From the NCBI GenBank assembly GCA_002500745.1, contig DLST01000017.1, positions 124,001 to 188,000 on the forward strand: a stretch of DNA of 64,000 nt. The letters run 5' to 3'. A program made the position numbers and the translations under genes. Positions within the stretch are counted from its first letter, which is position 1. Each line of letters begins with the position of its first letter. Positions 1 through 9,594 of this stretch are shown here, in pieces. The notes under the pieces are model-generated. The model saw only the letters and a program-made list of their open reading frames with translations. It had not been told where the DNA came from and did no database searches. Source of the DNA: Sphingobacterium sp. UBA7855. Lineage in GTDB: Bacteria > Bacteroidota > Bacteroidia > Sphingobacteriales > Sphingobacteriaceae.

Positions 1-329
1 GAAACCTTTTTAGGGATTCCATCTTTGTCAAGTTTACTGTAAAATTCGCGGAGCACATTGCGTTTAAATGTGAGTGAGATGCCTTTATACATTTCTTTCC
101 CTTTACCGTGCTTATGCATTATCAGACGGTGGTTACGCCTGATAAAAGCACACTCCCCGGCAGAAATGGTTATTTTTTTGTTCCTGTCCTCTATGATCTG
201 CTCGCCGGAATACACATAGACCAATATATGTTCAGGTGCGGCATGGATACATTTCTCACTTTGATCTGAATAACAGGACAGAAATATGCCAGAGTAGTTG
301 ACCGTCTGTAATTTATCTATCTTTTCCAT
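1..329 (-). CDS. AraC-family transcriptional regulator, N-terminal part (runs off the window)
   Basis: An open frame begins with ATG at 329 and runs off the left edge after 109 codons without a stop. The protein starts MEKIDKLQTVNYSGIFLSCY. Its sensor domain can be aligned by eye with the AraC regulator at 23957-24793: both share NYSGIF, SGEQ.IE, SGE..F..RNH, YKGISL and VLR.FY.KLD. The DNA-binding domain is outside the window, so the family call rests on that paralogue. A conserved promoter and tandem operator lie just upstream at 360-426, which suggests autoregulation. Confidence 0.75.
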   Translation of the reverse strand, partial: MEKIDKLQTVNYSGIFLSCYSDQSEKCIHAAPEHILVYVYSGEQIIEDRNKKITISAGECAFIRRNHRLIMHKHGKGKEMYKGISLTFKRNVLREFYSKLDKDGIPKKV

Positions 330-359
330 AACATCTATCTCAAATTAATTTCTAATCAA

Positions 360-426
360 CAAAAGTAGCCATAACATCAGAGAGGGGTATTACTGTCAGG
401 CTCAATTTGTCTTACTGTAAAGCTCA
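360..426 (-). promoter_or_regulatory. Promoter with 22-bp direct-repeat operator, site A
   Basis: Reading leftward, two copies of a 12-mer lie at 415-426 (+ strand ctgtaaagctca) and 393-404 (ctgtcaggctca), exactly 22 bp apart. After 25 bp comes TACTTTTG (367-360), a perfect Bacteroidota -7 element TAnnTTTG. The same arrangement with the same spacings occurs at 23871-23937 and 24815-24881. Two sites about two helical turns apart fit binding by an AraC-type regulator. Which regulator binds is inferred. Confidence 0.7.
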
Positions 427-550
427 AATTCATTTTATAGGCGCACCTAAGATCCATAGCTGGAAGCTTCTTTAAAAGGGATGCCCCTTAGCCCATTAAT
501 GCCGATAAGGAAAATCGTTACCCCGCATAATTTATAACTATTTTTTTTCG

Positions 551-1009
551 CTAATCCATTTCAAATGTTACTGAAACATTTCCGGCACCAAGTGAAGCAG
601 CATAGCCCGATATATCGTCAACTTTTCCAATTCGCGTATAGCTGTAGGAGGTTGAAAATGTTTTATAGAACAGCACCAACGTTCTTGAACCGTAGAGCAT
701 AATATCACCATTCTGTATTGTGCCAGGATTAGCAGTGTTTGAAGGCAGACTATTTGAAAAATCATATAGTTTTTCGTTTCCGTTCAGCTCGCTCATATTA
801 AGAGTTAGGGGGAGCAATGCCTTGAAAGAACTTGTTGTTGCATTTTCATACAACGTTGCTGTAAAAGTGGATGACCCAATGGTAATTTTTAGCTTATTAT
901 TAGACACGGGGTCAGTTATAGCTGGATCGTCATCCTTACTGCATCCAATAAAGGATAAAGAAACGGTTAACGCGAATAGCGTTATAACGAAGTACTTCAT
1001 ATTTTTCAT
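551..1009 (-). CDS. Putative lipoprotein with cyclophilin-like fold
   Basis: The protein has 152 residues. A hydrophobic N-terminus ends in a lipobox (SFIGC), followed by the acidic stretch SKDDDP, typical of a surface or periplasmic lipoprotein. The mature part (KITIGSSTFTATLYEN, then ALLPLTLNMSELNGNEKLY and GDIMLYGSRTLVLFY) resembles the small bacterial cyclophilin-like domain family related to cyclophilin_like2 proteins. Catalytic activity is not implied. ATG codons occur at 1009 and 1000; either is possible. It sits alone between two AraC genes, and its link to the molybdenum genes is unknown. Confidence 0.6.
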   Translation of the reverse strand: MKNMKYFVITLFALTVSLSFIGCSKDDDPAITDPVSNNKLKITIGSSTFTATLYENATTSSFKALLPLTLNMSELNGNEKLYDFSNSLPSNTANPGTIQNGDIMLYGSRTLVLFYKTFSTSYSYTRIGKVDDISGYAASLGAGNVSVTFEMD

Positions 1010-1387
1010 TTTTATTTATAATTTTTATTACCGATATTTTGTCTATTCATGAAGATGTAATTTCCTTCTTTTACTTCCAAGATATAGCCTACCAACTTTA
1101 CGGAACATTTTTGAAACTTCCACTACCGTGTCGGTCATCCTATATTTTTAGAATACCATATAGCCGCTCTACTGTAAATAGCAAATAGACTGTCTTGGAC
1201 TAGTACATTATCGTTAAGCCAAAATGGGTCCATTAAAGGGGCGTTCCCCTTCATTAAATTGTTCTCTTATCAAACGCATATCTTTCATTTTTTGAACTCA
1301 TTTTTCTGATACATTTTCAGCCACACTAGGCTGGTTTAGCTTCTTAAAACGTTATCTACAAATTTCCTAACTTATACGTTTATGTAG

Positions 1388-1453
1388 CTTATACATAACA
1401 CCGTTTTATTTACCAATTTTACTGATAATGACTATAATACATGATTAGATTTG
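1388..1453 (+). promoter_or_regulatory. Promoter and TTTACC operator of the AraC gene at 1482
   Basis: The 472-bp gap 1010-1481 holds no convincing gene. Near its right end is TTTACCAATTTTACTGAT (1409-1426), with a weaker copy 21 bp upstream (1388-1405, about 10 of 18 matching). TAGATTTG at 1446-1453 is a perfect -7 element TAnnTTTG, 29 bp before the start codon. The same box occurs at 7347-7385 and 18581-18619, so it is probably the operator of this AraC regulator or of its paralogue at 18685. Confidence 0.6.
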
Positions 1454-1481
1454 TTAAATTGCTTTTGTAATACCTTAAAAT

Positions 1482-2378
1482 ATGCAACAAATAGTACGAA
1501 TAGATACCGTGAAAAACTATAATGATATAGCAGGAGTTGATACGCTACATCCCCTTATTAGTGTTGTAAACTTCGATGAAATACCAACATATCAATATTT
1601 CCGAAGGTATATGGGTATTTACGCAGTTTTTCTAAAATATATCAAATGCGGCGATATAAAGTACGGTTGCCAGCCTTACGATTACGAAGACGGAACGTTA
1701 GTGTTCATTTCACCTGGACAGGTATATGGCATTGACAGTAAAGGGGAAATCATAAAGCCATCTGGCAAGGCGCTTGTATTTCATCCGGACCTGATTGCAG
1801 GGACGCATTTAGGAAAAAGAATTAAAGAGTATACTTTTTTTTCTTACGAAGCGAACGAAGCGCTTCATTTATCCAAAAAAGAAAGAACAATTATAAACGA
1901 TTGTTTCAATAAAATTAGATACGAATTAGAACAGAATATTGATCAGCATAGCAAAACGCTTATTGTCTCCAATATTGAAGTGTTACTGAATTACTGCATG
2001 CGGTTTTATGACCGTCAGTTCATCACAAGAAGCAATGTCAATAAAGATATTCTGGTCAGGTTTGAACGTTTGCTCCAGGATTATTTTAAATCCGATAAGC
2101 CATATCTGTTAGGCTTACCGAATGTTACCTATTGTGCAGAAGAGCTCCAACTATCTCCTAATTATTTTGGTGATCTTATTAAAAAAGAGACAGGAAGCAC
2201 AGCCCTTGATTATATCCAGTCAAAACTGATAGAGGAAGCTAAAGAAAAATTATTCGACCATTCTAAATCGGTCAATAGCATATCCAATGAATTAGGTTTT
2301 AAATACCAACAACACTTTACCCGGTTATTCAAGCAGAAAACAGGAATGACACCGAACGAATACAGGAATTTGAATTAA
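1482..2378 (+). CDS. AraC-family transcriptional activator (molybdenum island, copy 1)
   Basis: The protein has 298 residues. The N-terminal two thirds are a sensor domain with the conserved stretch YGCQPYDYEDGTLVF and SPGQVYGI. The C-terminal part is an AraC-type double helix-turn-helix: LSPNYFGDLIKKETGSTALD, then ISNELGFKYQQHFTRLFKQ and the end motif TGMTPNEYRNLN. It is a close paralogue of the gene at 18685-19578; the two flank the molybdenum genes like bookends. It has its own TAnnTTTG promoter and operator box. It is likely an activator of the molybdenum hydroxylase and cofactor genes, but the effector is unknown. Confidence 0.85.
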   Translation: MQQIVRIDTVKNYNDIAGVDTLHPLISVVNFDEIPTYQYFRRYMGIYAVFLKYIKCGDIKYGCQPYDYEDGTLVFISPGQVYGIDSKGEIIKPSGKALVFHPDLIAGTHLGKRIKEYTFFSYEANEALHLSKKERTIINDCFNKIRYELEQNIDQHSKTLIVSNIEVLLNYCMRFYDRQFITRSNVNKDILVRFERLLQDYFKSDKPYLLGLPNVTYCAEELQLSPNYFGDLIKKETGSTALDYIQSKLIEEAKEKLFDHSKSVNSISNELGFKYQQHFTRLFKQKTGMTPNEYRNLN

Positions 2379-2430
2379 TATAAACATGTAGTTAAGTACT
2401 ACCGGCAGTTCAAATCACCTTATATCCATT

Positions 2431-4341
2431 TTATGGCAATGCAAAAACCATAATGGAACCGGAAGGATTCTCCTTGGTGCCGCCTACAGAAAGAGCGACA
2501 TATTGCTTTCCTTTTGGCCAATAGGTACAAGCAGTTGCATTGGCAAGAGCAGGCAATGTGGTTTGCCAAAGAAGTTTACCACTTGCTTTATCCAATGCCC
2601 TTAATTTCCTGTCAGCCGTACCACTAATAAAAATGACCCCTCCTGCTGTGAGTATTGGGCCAGCCCTACCTTCCTGTCCGGTTTCAGGCACACCCTTCTC
2701 CTGTCGCAGGCTATCATTGCCAAACGGAATCTGCCACTCATACTCTCCTGTTGAGAGGTTAAGTGCACTCAGGGTGCCCCAGGGTGGATTAATAGCCGGG
2801 TTACCGCTTGGGTCTTTCCATGTACGGTATCCTGTGGTATTAACGAATTGGTCGGCACGTGCCTTACCCTGGAAAGTTGCCAGTTGCCCGCCTTGCCCGG
2901 CGTTTTCCCCTGAAGCGCCCGCTACTTTATCACCTCTTACGATTGTCTGAATGTCCGGCGCCTCAGTGGATTTTATATACAGAAATGTAGTAGCCGGATC
3001 AAAAGCTGCACCGCCCCATTCTCCTCCTCCACGGGTACCAGGAAACTGCAAAGTGCCTTTTAAATCCGGAGGTGTATATAATCCTTCGTAGCGAAGTGAC
3101 CTGAATTGTTTTATTAACGAATCATGATCTGCTTTTGAAAAATTGCTCAGGTCTGCTTCAGTGATCCATTGGCGCGAAAATGGTTTAGGTTTTACCGGAA
3201 AGGGTTGCGTTGGCCATGCTTCTTCTCCAGGAAGATTGGAGGCAGGAACTTTTCGTTCCTCGACAGGATATAATGGTTCTCCGTTTTCCCTGTTCAAGAT
3301 AAAAACGAATCCTTGCTTGGTGATCTGTGCCACCGCATCAATTGCTTTTCCATCGCGGTTAATGGTCACTAAGGCCGGAGGGGCTGGTAAATCATAATCC
3401 CATATATCGTGATGGACAGTTTGAAAATGCCAAATATGTTCGCCAGTTGCAGCATTGAGAGCTAATACGCAATTACCATATAGATTGGCGCCTTTTCTTT
3501 CTGCTGCGTAAAAATCATACGATGGCTACCCGAGTGCCAGAAAAACAAAACCCCTGTTAGAGTCGAGACTCATGCCCGCCCAGTTGTTGACCCCTCCGAC
3601 AACTTTATAGGCATCTTTAGGCCAGGTCTCGTATCCGGGTTCTCCGGGCAGCGGCACCGTATGAAAAGTCCATACTAATTTTCCCGTCACACAGTCATAA
3701 GCCCTTATATATCCTGGTTGTGCGCCGTAAATATCGGGGACGCGGCATCCCATAATGATCAGGTTTTTATAAACTATACCCGGAGAGGTTGAGGAGACAT
3801 AAAAATCTTTTCTGGTATCCCGAAGACCTACCCTCAAATCGACTTTCCCATCTTGTCCAAAGCCAGCCAAAGATTTCCCAGTCTTTGCATCAAGTGCAAA
3901 AAGAAAGTTGTTAGCAGTAAACAGTATCCGTTTATCATCGCCGTTTTCCCAATAAGTAAGGCCCCGGTTTACTTCAGCACCTTCTCCTCCATTAAACGGA
4001 TCGAAGGCCCATAATTGCTTCCCGGTAGCAGCATCAACTGCATATGCCCACTGACTGGCGGAAGTGGCATACAATACGCCGTCAACAATAATGGGGTTGC
4101 ATTGACTGGTTCCGGGCTGTGATCCTGGCGGCTTGTCATTCATGTTAAATGTCCAGGCAGGTTGTAATTTGCCCACATTAGAAATATTTATTTGAGCAAG
4201 CGGCGAATAATTGGAACTCTTACTATCAGCTTTATAAACCTACCACGTGCGGGCTTTGTCAGTCCACATCTTTGAACTACAGCCAGCAAAAAGAAGCAGA
4301 GTTAGTACTGTAAATATTATTGAAATACCGTTGCTTTTCAT
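2431..4341 (-). pseudogene. PQQ-dependent dehydrogenase (quinoprotein), interrupted by two in-frame TAG codons
   Basis: One continuous frame of 637 codons runs from ATG at 4341 to TAA at 2431, broken only by TAG at 4240-4242 (codon 34) and TAG at 3526-3528. It begins with a lipoprotein signal (LLLFAGCSSK). Downstream are beta-propeller repeats such as TGKQLWAFDP, TGKLVWTFHT, TGEHIWHFQT and TGEYEWQIPF. The segment TVHHDIWDYDLPAPP matches the catalytic Asp region of membrane glucose-dehydrogenase-type quinoproteins. Without read-through the longest products are fragments of about 216 and 312 residues. It lies 81 bp downstream of iorB and may share its transcript. No PQQ biosynthesis genes are in the window. 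This is either a recent pseudogene, sequencing error, or (less likely) amber read-through. Confidence 0.8.
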
Positions 4342-4422
4342 AACCGGGAATTTATACAAGTTAACCCTTTACGTTTCTATTTTTATATCAATCTAGGGGA
4401 ACTGATACAGTTTCACTCCCCG

Positions 4423-6687
4423 TTAGGTCGATTTCTCTAACTCATTTATGAAAGGTTGATTGTAGAACCGTTTGCCGCTCGCTTTAAAAAGCGCATTTGC
4501 TACAGCAGCAAATACCGGAGGAAACGGAGGTTCTCCCAGTCCCGAAGGCTCCTGCTCGCTTTGTACAAAGTGGACCTCAATTGCCTTTGGCGCTTCATTC
4601 ATCCGGATCATCCGGTAAGTGGTAAAATTGTTTTTCTGAGGAACACCATCCTTAAACGGAAGTTCACCGTACAGCGCATTTCCTATACCATCTATGATCG
4701 CGCCTTCGGCCATGTTTATCGCTGCATCTTTGTTCACGACAATTCCGCAGTCGATTGCAGCCACTACTCTCTCCACTTTTGGGGTGTTATTATTCAGGAT
4801 CAGATCAACAACTTCAGCCACATAGCTATTGTGGCAGAAATAGGCCGATACGCCTCGGTGGACTCCCTGAGGTGTTTCCTTCCAGCCTGATTTATCACGA
4901 ACCAGCTCCAGAACACCTGCATAACGTGCAGCGTCATAATCATTGTCTTTGCCTACCGGATTTTTCTTTGCCCGCTCCAAAAGCTCCAACCGGAAATCAA
5001 TCGGGTCTTTACCCATTTCAGCCGCCAGCTCATCCAGAAAGGATTGTTCTGCGGCAGCCATAAAGTTTGACCCCGGGGCACGAAAAGTACCAATTGTAAT
5101 ATTGGAGGGTAAGGTCCAGCTCTCGGCAAGATAATTGTCCACTGCGCCCGCCGGAAATCGGCTAGGGTGTACGGGAGATTCGGAAAGTCCACCTCCTTTC
5201 ACATGAAAAGCGAGAAGATTGTTTTTTTCGTCCAATGCAGCGCGATAGGTAACACTATAAGCTGGGCGATAGATACCCGCAGTCATCTCGTCCTCGCGGG
5301 TATAGATAAGCTTTACTGGAGCCTGCACTTGCTTGGAAATTACTGCTGCCTCTATAAAATGATGTCCATAACCTCTACGACCAAATCCTCCTCCCATTCG
5401 AGCAAGTTTTATGTGCACGTTCTCTCTTGGCAGCCCCAGTCGCTTAGCTAATGTTGCCCGAAGAAACTCAGGCGTCTGCATTGGCCCATAAAATGACGCT
5501 TTGTCTGCTGTTACGTGTGCAAAGCAACTCACGGGTTCCATTGTGTTGTGCGCTAAGAAAGGGCCTGTAAAGGTGCGTTCAAGGATTTTTTCGGCAGATG
5601 CAAATGCCTTTTCCGGATCTCCGTCTCGGCGAAGAATATTCCCCGGTTTTTTGCTAAGTTCTGTCATTTTCGATCGGTGTACATCCGTACTTTCCAGGCC
5701 GGCAGGGTATTTTGCTTCTACGGCTGGACCGTCAAGTTCCCACCAGGCGGCACTCTTCTTAAAGACACGTTCAGGCTCTTCTTCCCATTCTACCTTCAAG
5801 GCTTTTTTAGCCTGTAAAACTTCCCACGTGCTGTTGCCCACTATCGCGGCAAACCTGGTAAAGCTCGTTGTATCAAAGAAAGTCTGTGCTATATCGCTTG
5901 TAAGCGAATCGAAAACGAAGATGGATTTAATACCAGGCATTGTTTTGGCTACGCTGTCATCAATAGACTTAAGCCTCATCCCAAATGCCGGAGGGTGCAC
6001 GATCATGGCAATGAGCATACCTTCTGCCTTATAATCTAGCGTGAACAACGGCTTTCCACTGAGGATATTTGACAATTCGACGTTTTTCTTGGACGAACCT
6101 ATTATCGTGAAATCTGAAACATCCTTAAGTTTTACTTCTTTAGGAACCTGGATCGCAGCTGCGGCAGAGGCAACCTCTCCATAACCGGCCTTCTTTCCAG
6201 ATGTTTTATGCATCAGCATGCCCCGTTCGGTTGTAATTTCTGAAGCCGGAACATTCCATTTAGTTGCGGCGGCCAGAACCAGCATTTGTCGGGCAGTAGC
6301 ACCTGCCATGCGCAAGGGAGACCAACCTTGTCGGATCGATTGGCTTCCACCGGTAAATTGACGTTCAAAACGCTCTGGATAAAAATCAGCCTGTTCCACA
6401 ATAACCTGTTTCCAGTCAACATCCAGCTCTTCTGCTAATATCATAGGCATCGATGTCTTCACATTCTGTCCAAATTCGGGATTGGGATTATAAAGCGTCA
6501 CCACACCATTTTCTCCGATCTTGATGTAACTGTTCAACTCAAACCACTCTTCCGGCACTTCAAGCGCTTTATCGCCTACAGGTTTGCATCCGGCCAGCCA
6601 GCTGAAATGTAGAAGCATTCCACCGCCTGCCAATAATGTTGCTTTAAGAAATGAACGTCTGTTTACTGTCGTTTTTATTAAGGCCAT
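4423..6687 (-). CDS. iorB: Isoquinoline 1-oxidoreductase-type molybdenum hydroxylase, large subunit
   Basis: The protein has 754 residues, about the usual IorB length. It starts with a Tat signal (NRRSFLKATLLAGG) that ends in a lipobox-like Cys (WLAGC), so the folded enzyme should be exported. Molybdopterin-binding motifs are MGGGFGRRGYG and FRAPGSN. Near the C-terminus SGLGEPPFPP carries the Glu that serves as catalytic base in this enzyme family. It has the IorB/aldehyde-oxidoreductase layout and pairs with the [2Fe-2S] subunit gene 19 bp upstream. No cytochrome c subunit gene is adjacent. The substrate is unknown: N-heterocycles or aldehydes are possible. The enzyme should use molybdopterin cytosine dinucleotide, consistent with the MocA domain encoded at 9591. 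Confidence 0.88.
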   Translation of the reverse strand: MALIKTTVNRRSFLKATLLAGGGMLLHFSWLAGCKPVGDKALEVPEEWFELNSYIKIGENGVVTLYNPNPEFGQNVKTSMPMILAEELDVDWKQVIVEQADFYPERFERQFTGGSQSIRQGWSPLRMAGATARQMLVLAAATKWNVPASEITTERGMLMHKTSGKKAGYGEVASAAAAIQVPKEVKLKDVSDFTIIGSSKKNVELSNILSGKPLFTLDYKAEGMLIAMIVHPPAFGMRLKSIDDSVAKTMPGIKSIFVFDSLTSDIAQTFFDTTSFTRFAAIVGNSTWEVLQAKKALKVEWEEEPERVFKKSAAWWELDGPAVEAKYPAGLESTDVHRSKMTELSKKPGNILRRDGDPEKAFASAEKILERTFTGPFLAHNTMEPVSCFAHVTADKASFYGPMQTPEFLRATLAKRLGLPRENVHIKLARMGGGFGRRGYGHHFIEAAVISKQVQAPVKLIYTREDEMTAGIYRPAYSVTYRAALDEKNNLLAFHVKGGGLSESPVHPSRFPAGAVDNYLAESWTLPSNITIGTFRAPGSNFMAAAEQSFLDELAAEMGKDPIDFRLELLERAKKNPVGKDNDYDAARYAGVLELVRDKSGWKETPQGVHRGVSAYFCHNSYVAEVVDLILNNNTPKVERVVAAIDCGIVVNKDAAINMAEGAIIDGIGNALYGELPFKDGVPQKNNFTTYRMIRMNEAPKAIEVHFVQSEQEPSGLGEPPFPPVFAAVANALFKASGKRFYNQPFINELEKST

Positions 6688-6706
6688 TGTCTTTTTCTTT
6701 AATGTA

Positions 6707-7162
6707 CTAATATGTTGCTGCTGTTTTAATTGCAGCTCTTATTCGTGTATAGGTCGCACAGCGGCAGAGGTTGCCGGACATCGCGGCATCGATATCGGCA
6801 TCTGTCGGATTGGGGTTTGATTTCAATAATGCAGCGGCACTCATGATCTGTCCAGCCTGGCAATAGCCACATTGCGGAACATCGTGCTCCTCCCATGCCT
6901 TTTGTAGTGGATGACCAAGGTCTTCCGATAGCCCTTCGATGGTCGTTATGGGCTGCTCACCTATTGCGGAAAGAGGCATTGAACAACTACGGATGGCGTT
7001 ATTTCCCAATAAGACAGTGCAGGCTCCGCAAGAGGCAACACCACACCCGTATTTAGTACCCAATAAATTCAAATGGTCTCTTAGTACCCATAATAAAGGA
7101 GTGGATGGGTCAACATCGACGCTGTATTCTTTATTGTTGATTTTCAATTTTGTTATTGCCAT
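6707..7162 (-). CDS. iorA: Isoquinoline 1-oxidoreductase-type [2Fe-2S] small subunit
   Basis: The protein has 151 residues. A plant-type ferredoxin domain carries Cys40, Cys45, Cys48 and Cys60 ([11 protein letters not shown]). A second helical domain carries Cys98, Cys101, Cys133 and Cys135 (QCGYCQAG and NLCRC). This is the standard two-cluster small subunit of molybdenum hydroxylases; it passes electrons from the molybdenum site of the large subunit. It has no signal of its own, so co-export with the Tat-bearing IorB is expected. It is divergent from xdhC, and the 312-bp region between them holds the operator at 7347-7385. Confidence 0.9.
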   Translation of the reverse strand: MAITKLKINNKEYSVDVDPSTPLLWVLRDHLNLLGTKYGCGVASCGACTVLLGNNAIRSCSMPLSAIGEQPITTIEGLSEDLGHPLQKAWEEHDVPQCGYCQAGQIMSAAALLKSNPNPTDADIDAAMSGNLCRCATYTRIRAAIKTAATY

Positions 7163-7346
7163 GATAATTGTTTATACTAGATCGTTGGTAAATGGTTTTA
7201 CGATTGTGATAGTGTAATTCTTCTTGATCAAGATGGAAATTCTTCGTGCATTACTCCATCACCTCTTTTTATACAGATGAAATAGACTTCCGTTACATCA
7301 CTGTATACCATGCTGTTACAAAAATACAAAACAACGTTCCTTTACT

Positions 7347-7420
7347 TTTACCGATTTCACGGTTTTTTTTACCAATATCACTGATTAGCAGAGGTATGAA
7401 ATCGGAATCGTTTAAATTTG
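7347..7420 (+). promoter_or_regulatory. Intergenic operator (21-bp direct repeat) and xdhC-operon promoter
   Basis: The 312-bp gap between divergent iorA and xdhC holds two copies of the TTTACC box: 7347-7364 (TTTACCGATTTCACGGTT) and 7368-7385 (TTTACCAATATCACTGAT), exactly 21 bp apart. TAAATTTG at 7413-7420 is a perfect -7 element for the rightward operon and implies a leader of about 45-50 nt before xdhC at 7475. The same box precedes both paralogous AraC genes. I could not find an equally good -7 element for iorA. Confidence 0.65.
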
Positions 7421-7474
7421 ATGATACCTTACAAAGCGAAGACAAAAAGTCAGAGAACGAAGAGCTAAAAACGG

Positions 7475-8608
7475 ATGAAAGAGATCAAAGAAATAATTGC
7501 ATCATATCAAGCAGCGGTTAACAATAACCTCCGGATGAGCCTGGCTACCGTCGTGAAGGTGGAAGGGTCCTCCTATAGGCAGCCCGGGGCACGTATGCTG
7601 GTGACAGAGGACGGAAATTTAACAGGTGCGATAAGTGGCGGGTGTCTTGAAGGTGACGCGCTACGAAAAGCCTTACTTTCCATTCAGCAGCGAAAAAATA
7701 AATTAATTACATACGACACAAGTAACGATGAAGACGCAGTATTTGGGATACAGCTTGGGTGCAATGGCATCGTCCATATCCTGTTTGAATATATCGACGC
7801 CAATAACACCAGCAATCCGGTGTCTATGTTGAAGAGGCTTCAGACAGACAGAATAGAAACTGTTGTTGTTACACTGTTTTCCACAAAACATAGAAATGAG
7901 CAACAAGGAACTGTTTTGATATCCGGTGAAGAAAAAGCTATTGTAAGCTCTTCGCCAGACATAGATCTTTCTATGTTGCGGGATGATATAAACTTGGCTA
8001 AAGAAAAAAAACAGAGCCACCTGAAAAAACTTATCCGGGGGGGCCATGAGATGGAAGCTCTTGTGGAATATATAGCACCTACAGTACATCTTGTTATTGC
8101 CGGAGCAGGAAATGATGTAAAGCCATTGGTGGAAGCTGCCGGTATAATGGGATGGGAAACCACTGTTATCGATGGACGGGCAACGCACGCCCTTCCAAAC
8201 CGTTTCCCAACAGCTAAACGCGTTATTCTTTCAACAGCGGATAAAGTTGCAGATCTTGTGAAAATAGACCCCTTTACAGTTTTTGTACTGATGACCCATA
8301 ATTACCATTACGATCTGGTGGTATTAAAGTCGCTGATCGGAGCCCAAACACCCTATATTGGGGTTCTCGGTCCAAAAACCAAACTGCATCGTATGTTCAA
8401 TGAGCTTGGATCAGAGGGAATAGCACTGGACGAAATACAAAAAGAAAAAATATTCGGACCAATGGGTCTGGATATCGGGGCGGAAACATCGGAAGAAATC
8501 GCCTTCTCGATCGTATCGGAAATTAAGACCATATTGAGCGGAAGAAAGGGAAGCTCACTTAAATTGCTGAACACCAAGATACACGACGACATTTCAATTC
8601 TGCCATGA
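7475..8608 (+). CDS. xdhC: XdhC/CoxI family molybdenum-cofactor insertion protein
   Basis: The protein has 377 residues and the two-part XdhC layout. The N-terminal XdhC/CoxI domain has VVKVEGSSYRQPGARMLV and ISGGCLEGD. The C-terminal Rossmann-like domain begins near residue 205 (VIAGAGNDVKPLVEAA) and contains VLMTHNYHYDL and GVLGPKTK. XdhC proteins bind the molybdenum cofactor, help sulfurate it and hand it to the hydroxylase. It is the first gene of the cofactor operon and overlaps moaA by an ATGA junction. The ATG at 7475 was chosen because the -7 element at 7413-7420 excludes longer frames. Confidence 0.88.
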   Translation: MKEIKEIIASYQAAVNNNLRMSLATVVKVEGSSYRQPGARMLVTEDGNLTGAISGGCLEGDALRKALLSIQQRKNKLITYDTSNDEDAVFGIQLGCNGIVHILFEYIDANNTSNPVSMLKRLQTDRIETVVVTLFSTKHRNEQQGTVLISGEEKAIVSSSPDIDLSMLRDDINLAKEKKQSHLKKLIRGGHEMEALVEYIAPTVHLVIAGAGNDVKPLVEAAGIMGWETTVIDGRATHALPNRFPTAKRVILSTADKVADLVKIDPFTVFVLMTHNYHYDLVVLKSLIGAQTPYIGVLGPKTKLHRMFNELGSEGIALDEIQKEKIFGPMGLDIGAETSEEIAFSIVSEIKTILSGRKGSSLKLLNTKIHDDISILP

Positions 8609-9594
8609 ATAGCAACATCATAGACAACTTCGGACGCGTCCATAACTATCTACGGATATCCCTCACGGATAACTGTAATCTGCGGTGCTTTTATTGCATG
8701 CCGGAAGAAGAATATGCCTTTACACCACATACCAGACTGATGCAGGTCAACGAAATCGAAAAATTGGCATCACTTTTTGTGGATAATGGCGTAACGAAGA
8801 TACGCCTAACAGGCGGTGAACCACTCGTTCGAAAAGATGCTTCCGAAATTATCCGCATCTTATCCAAACTACCTGTTGAATTGACCATGACCACCAACGG
8901 CATACGTATCGATGATATGTTGCCCCAGATCGTGGATGCTGGCTTTAGCAGTATTAACATCAGTTTGGACACCTTACAACAAGAAAAATTTATCCGGATC
9001 ACTAGGCGAGATTATTTTGAGCGGGTACGCCGCAATATTGATTTGCTGTTAAGCCAGGGAATACAGACTAAAATAAACGTGGTCATAATGAAAGGGTTGA
9101 ACGATGATGAAATATTGGATTTTGTTGAACTGACCAAATTATATCCAATCGAGGTTCGCTTTATTGAGTTTATGCCCTTCAGCGGAAACCGTTGGTCAAG
9201 CAACCAGGTGCTTACCTTGAACGAAATAGTGGAGCGGATAGCTACTGTTTACGAAATTGCACCTGTTCTGCCCAAACCCAATGATACATCCAAACCCTTT
9301 GCCATAGCAGGTCATCTGGGAAAAATAGCTATTATCAGTACCATGACGGCTCCTTTTTGCGGGAGCTGTAATCGCATGCGCCTAACGGCCGACGGAAAAC
9401 TTAAGAATTGTCTTTTTTCAAAAGAGGAAACGGATCTGCTATCGGCATTGCGAAACGGAGAGGATGTACTTTCCTTGATACAGCAGTGCATTCGATCCAA
9501 AGCGGAATCCCTGGGTGGACAATTAAGTAAAGATTTTAAAAATATAGAGGCTGATTCCTTAAAGAACCGGAGCATGATAACTATTGGCGGATGA
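8605..9594 (+). CDS. moaA: GTP 3',8-cyclase MoaA (radical SAM)
   Basis: The protein has 329 residues, the normal MoaA length. The radical-SAM cluster is bound by Cys24, Cys28 and Cys31 (CNLRCFYC). The C-terminal second [4Fe-4S] site is FCGSCNRMRLTADGKLKNC. The protein ends in the Gly-Gly tail (ITIGG) that MoaA needs for activity. It converts GTP to 3',8-cyclo-7,8-dihydro-GTP, the first step of molybdopterin synthesis, with MoaC acting next. It is translationally coupled to xdhC (ATGA, 8605-8608) and overlaps the next gene by 4 bp (9591-9594). Confidence 0.95.
   Translation: MNSNIIDNFGRVHNYLRISLTDNCNLRCFYCMPEEEYAFTPHTRLMQVNEIEKLASLFVDNGVTKIRLTGGEPLVRKDASEIIRILSKLPVELTMTTNGIRIDDMLPQIVDAGFSSINISLDTLQQEKFIRITRRDYFERVRRNIDLLLSQGIQTKINVVIMKGLNDDEILDFVELTKLYPIEVRFIEFMPFSGNRWSSNQVLTLNEIVERIATVYEIAPVLPKPNDTSKPFAIAGHLGKIAIISTMTAPFCGSCNRMRLTADGKLKNCLFSKEETDLLSALRNGEDVLSLIQQCIRSKAESLGGQLSKDFKNIEADSLKNRSMITIGG

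Noticed and set aside
2431..4341. Reassignment of TAG as a sense codon
   Set aside because: TAG ends ordinary genes in the same window: the TonB receptor (13374-13376), pyrG (59673-59675) and yidC. A general code change is excluded; only local read-through or damage remains.
7246..7521. Rightward 91-codon frame before xdhC
   Set aside because: It crosses the operator and the -7 element at 7347-7420 and overlaps xdhC out of frame.
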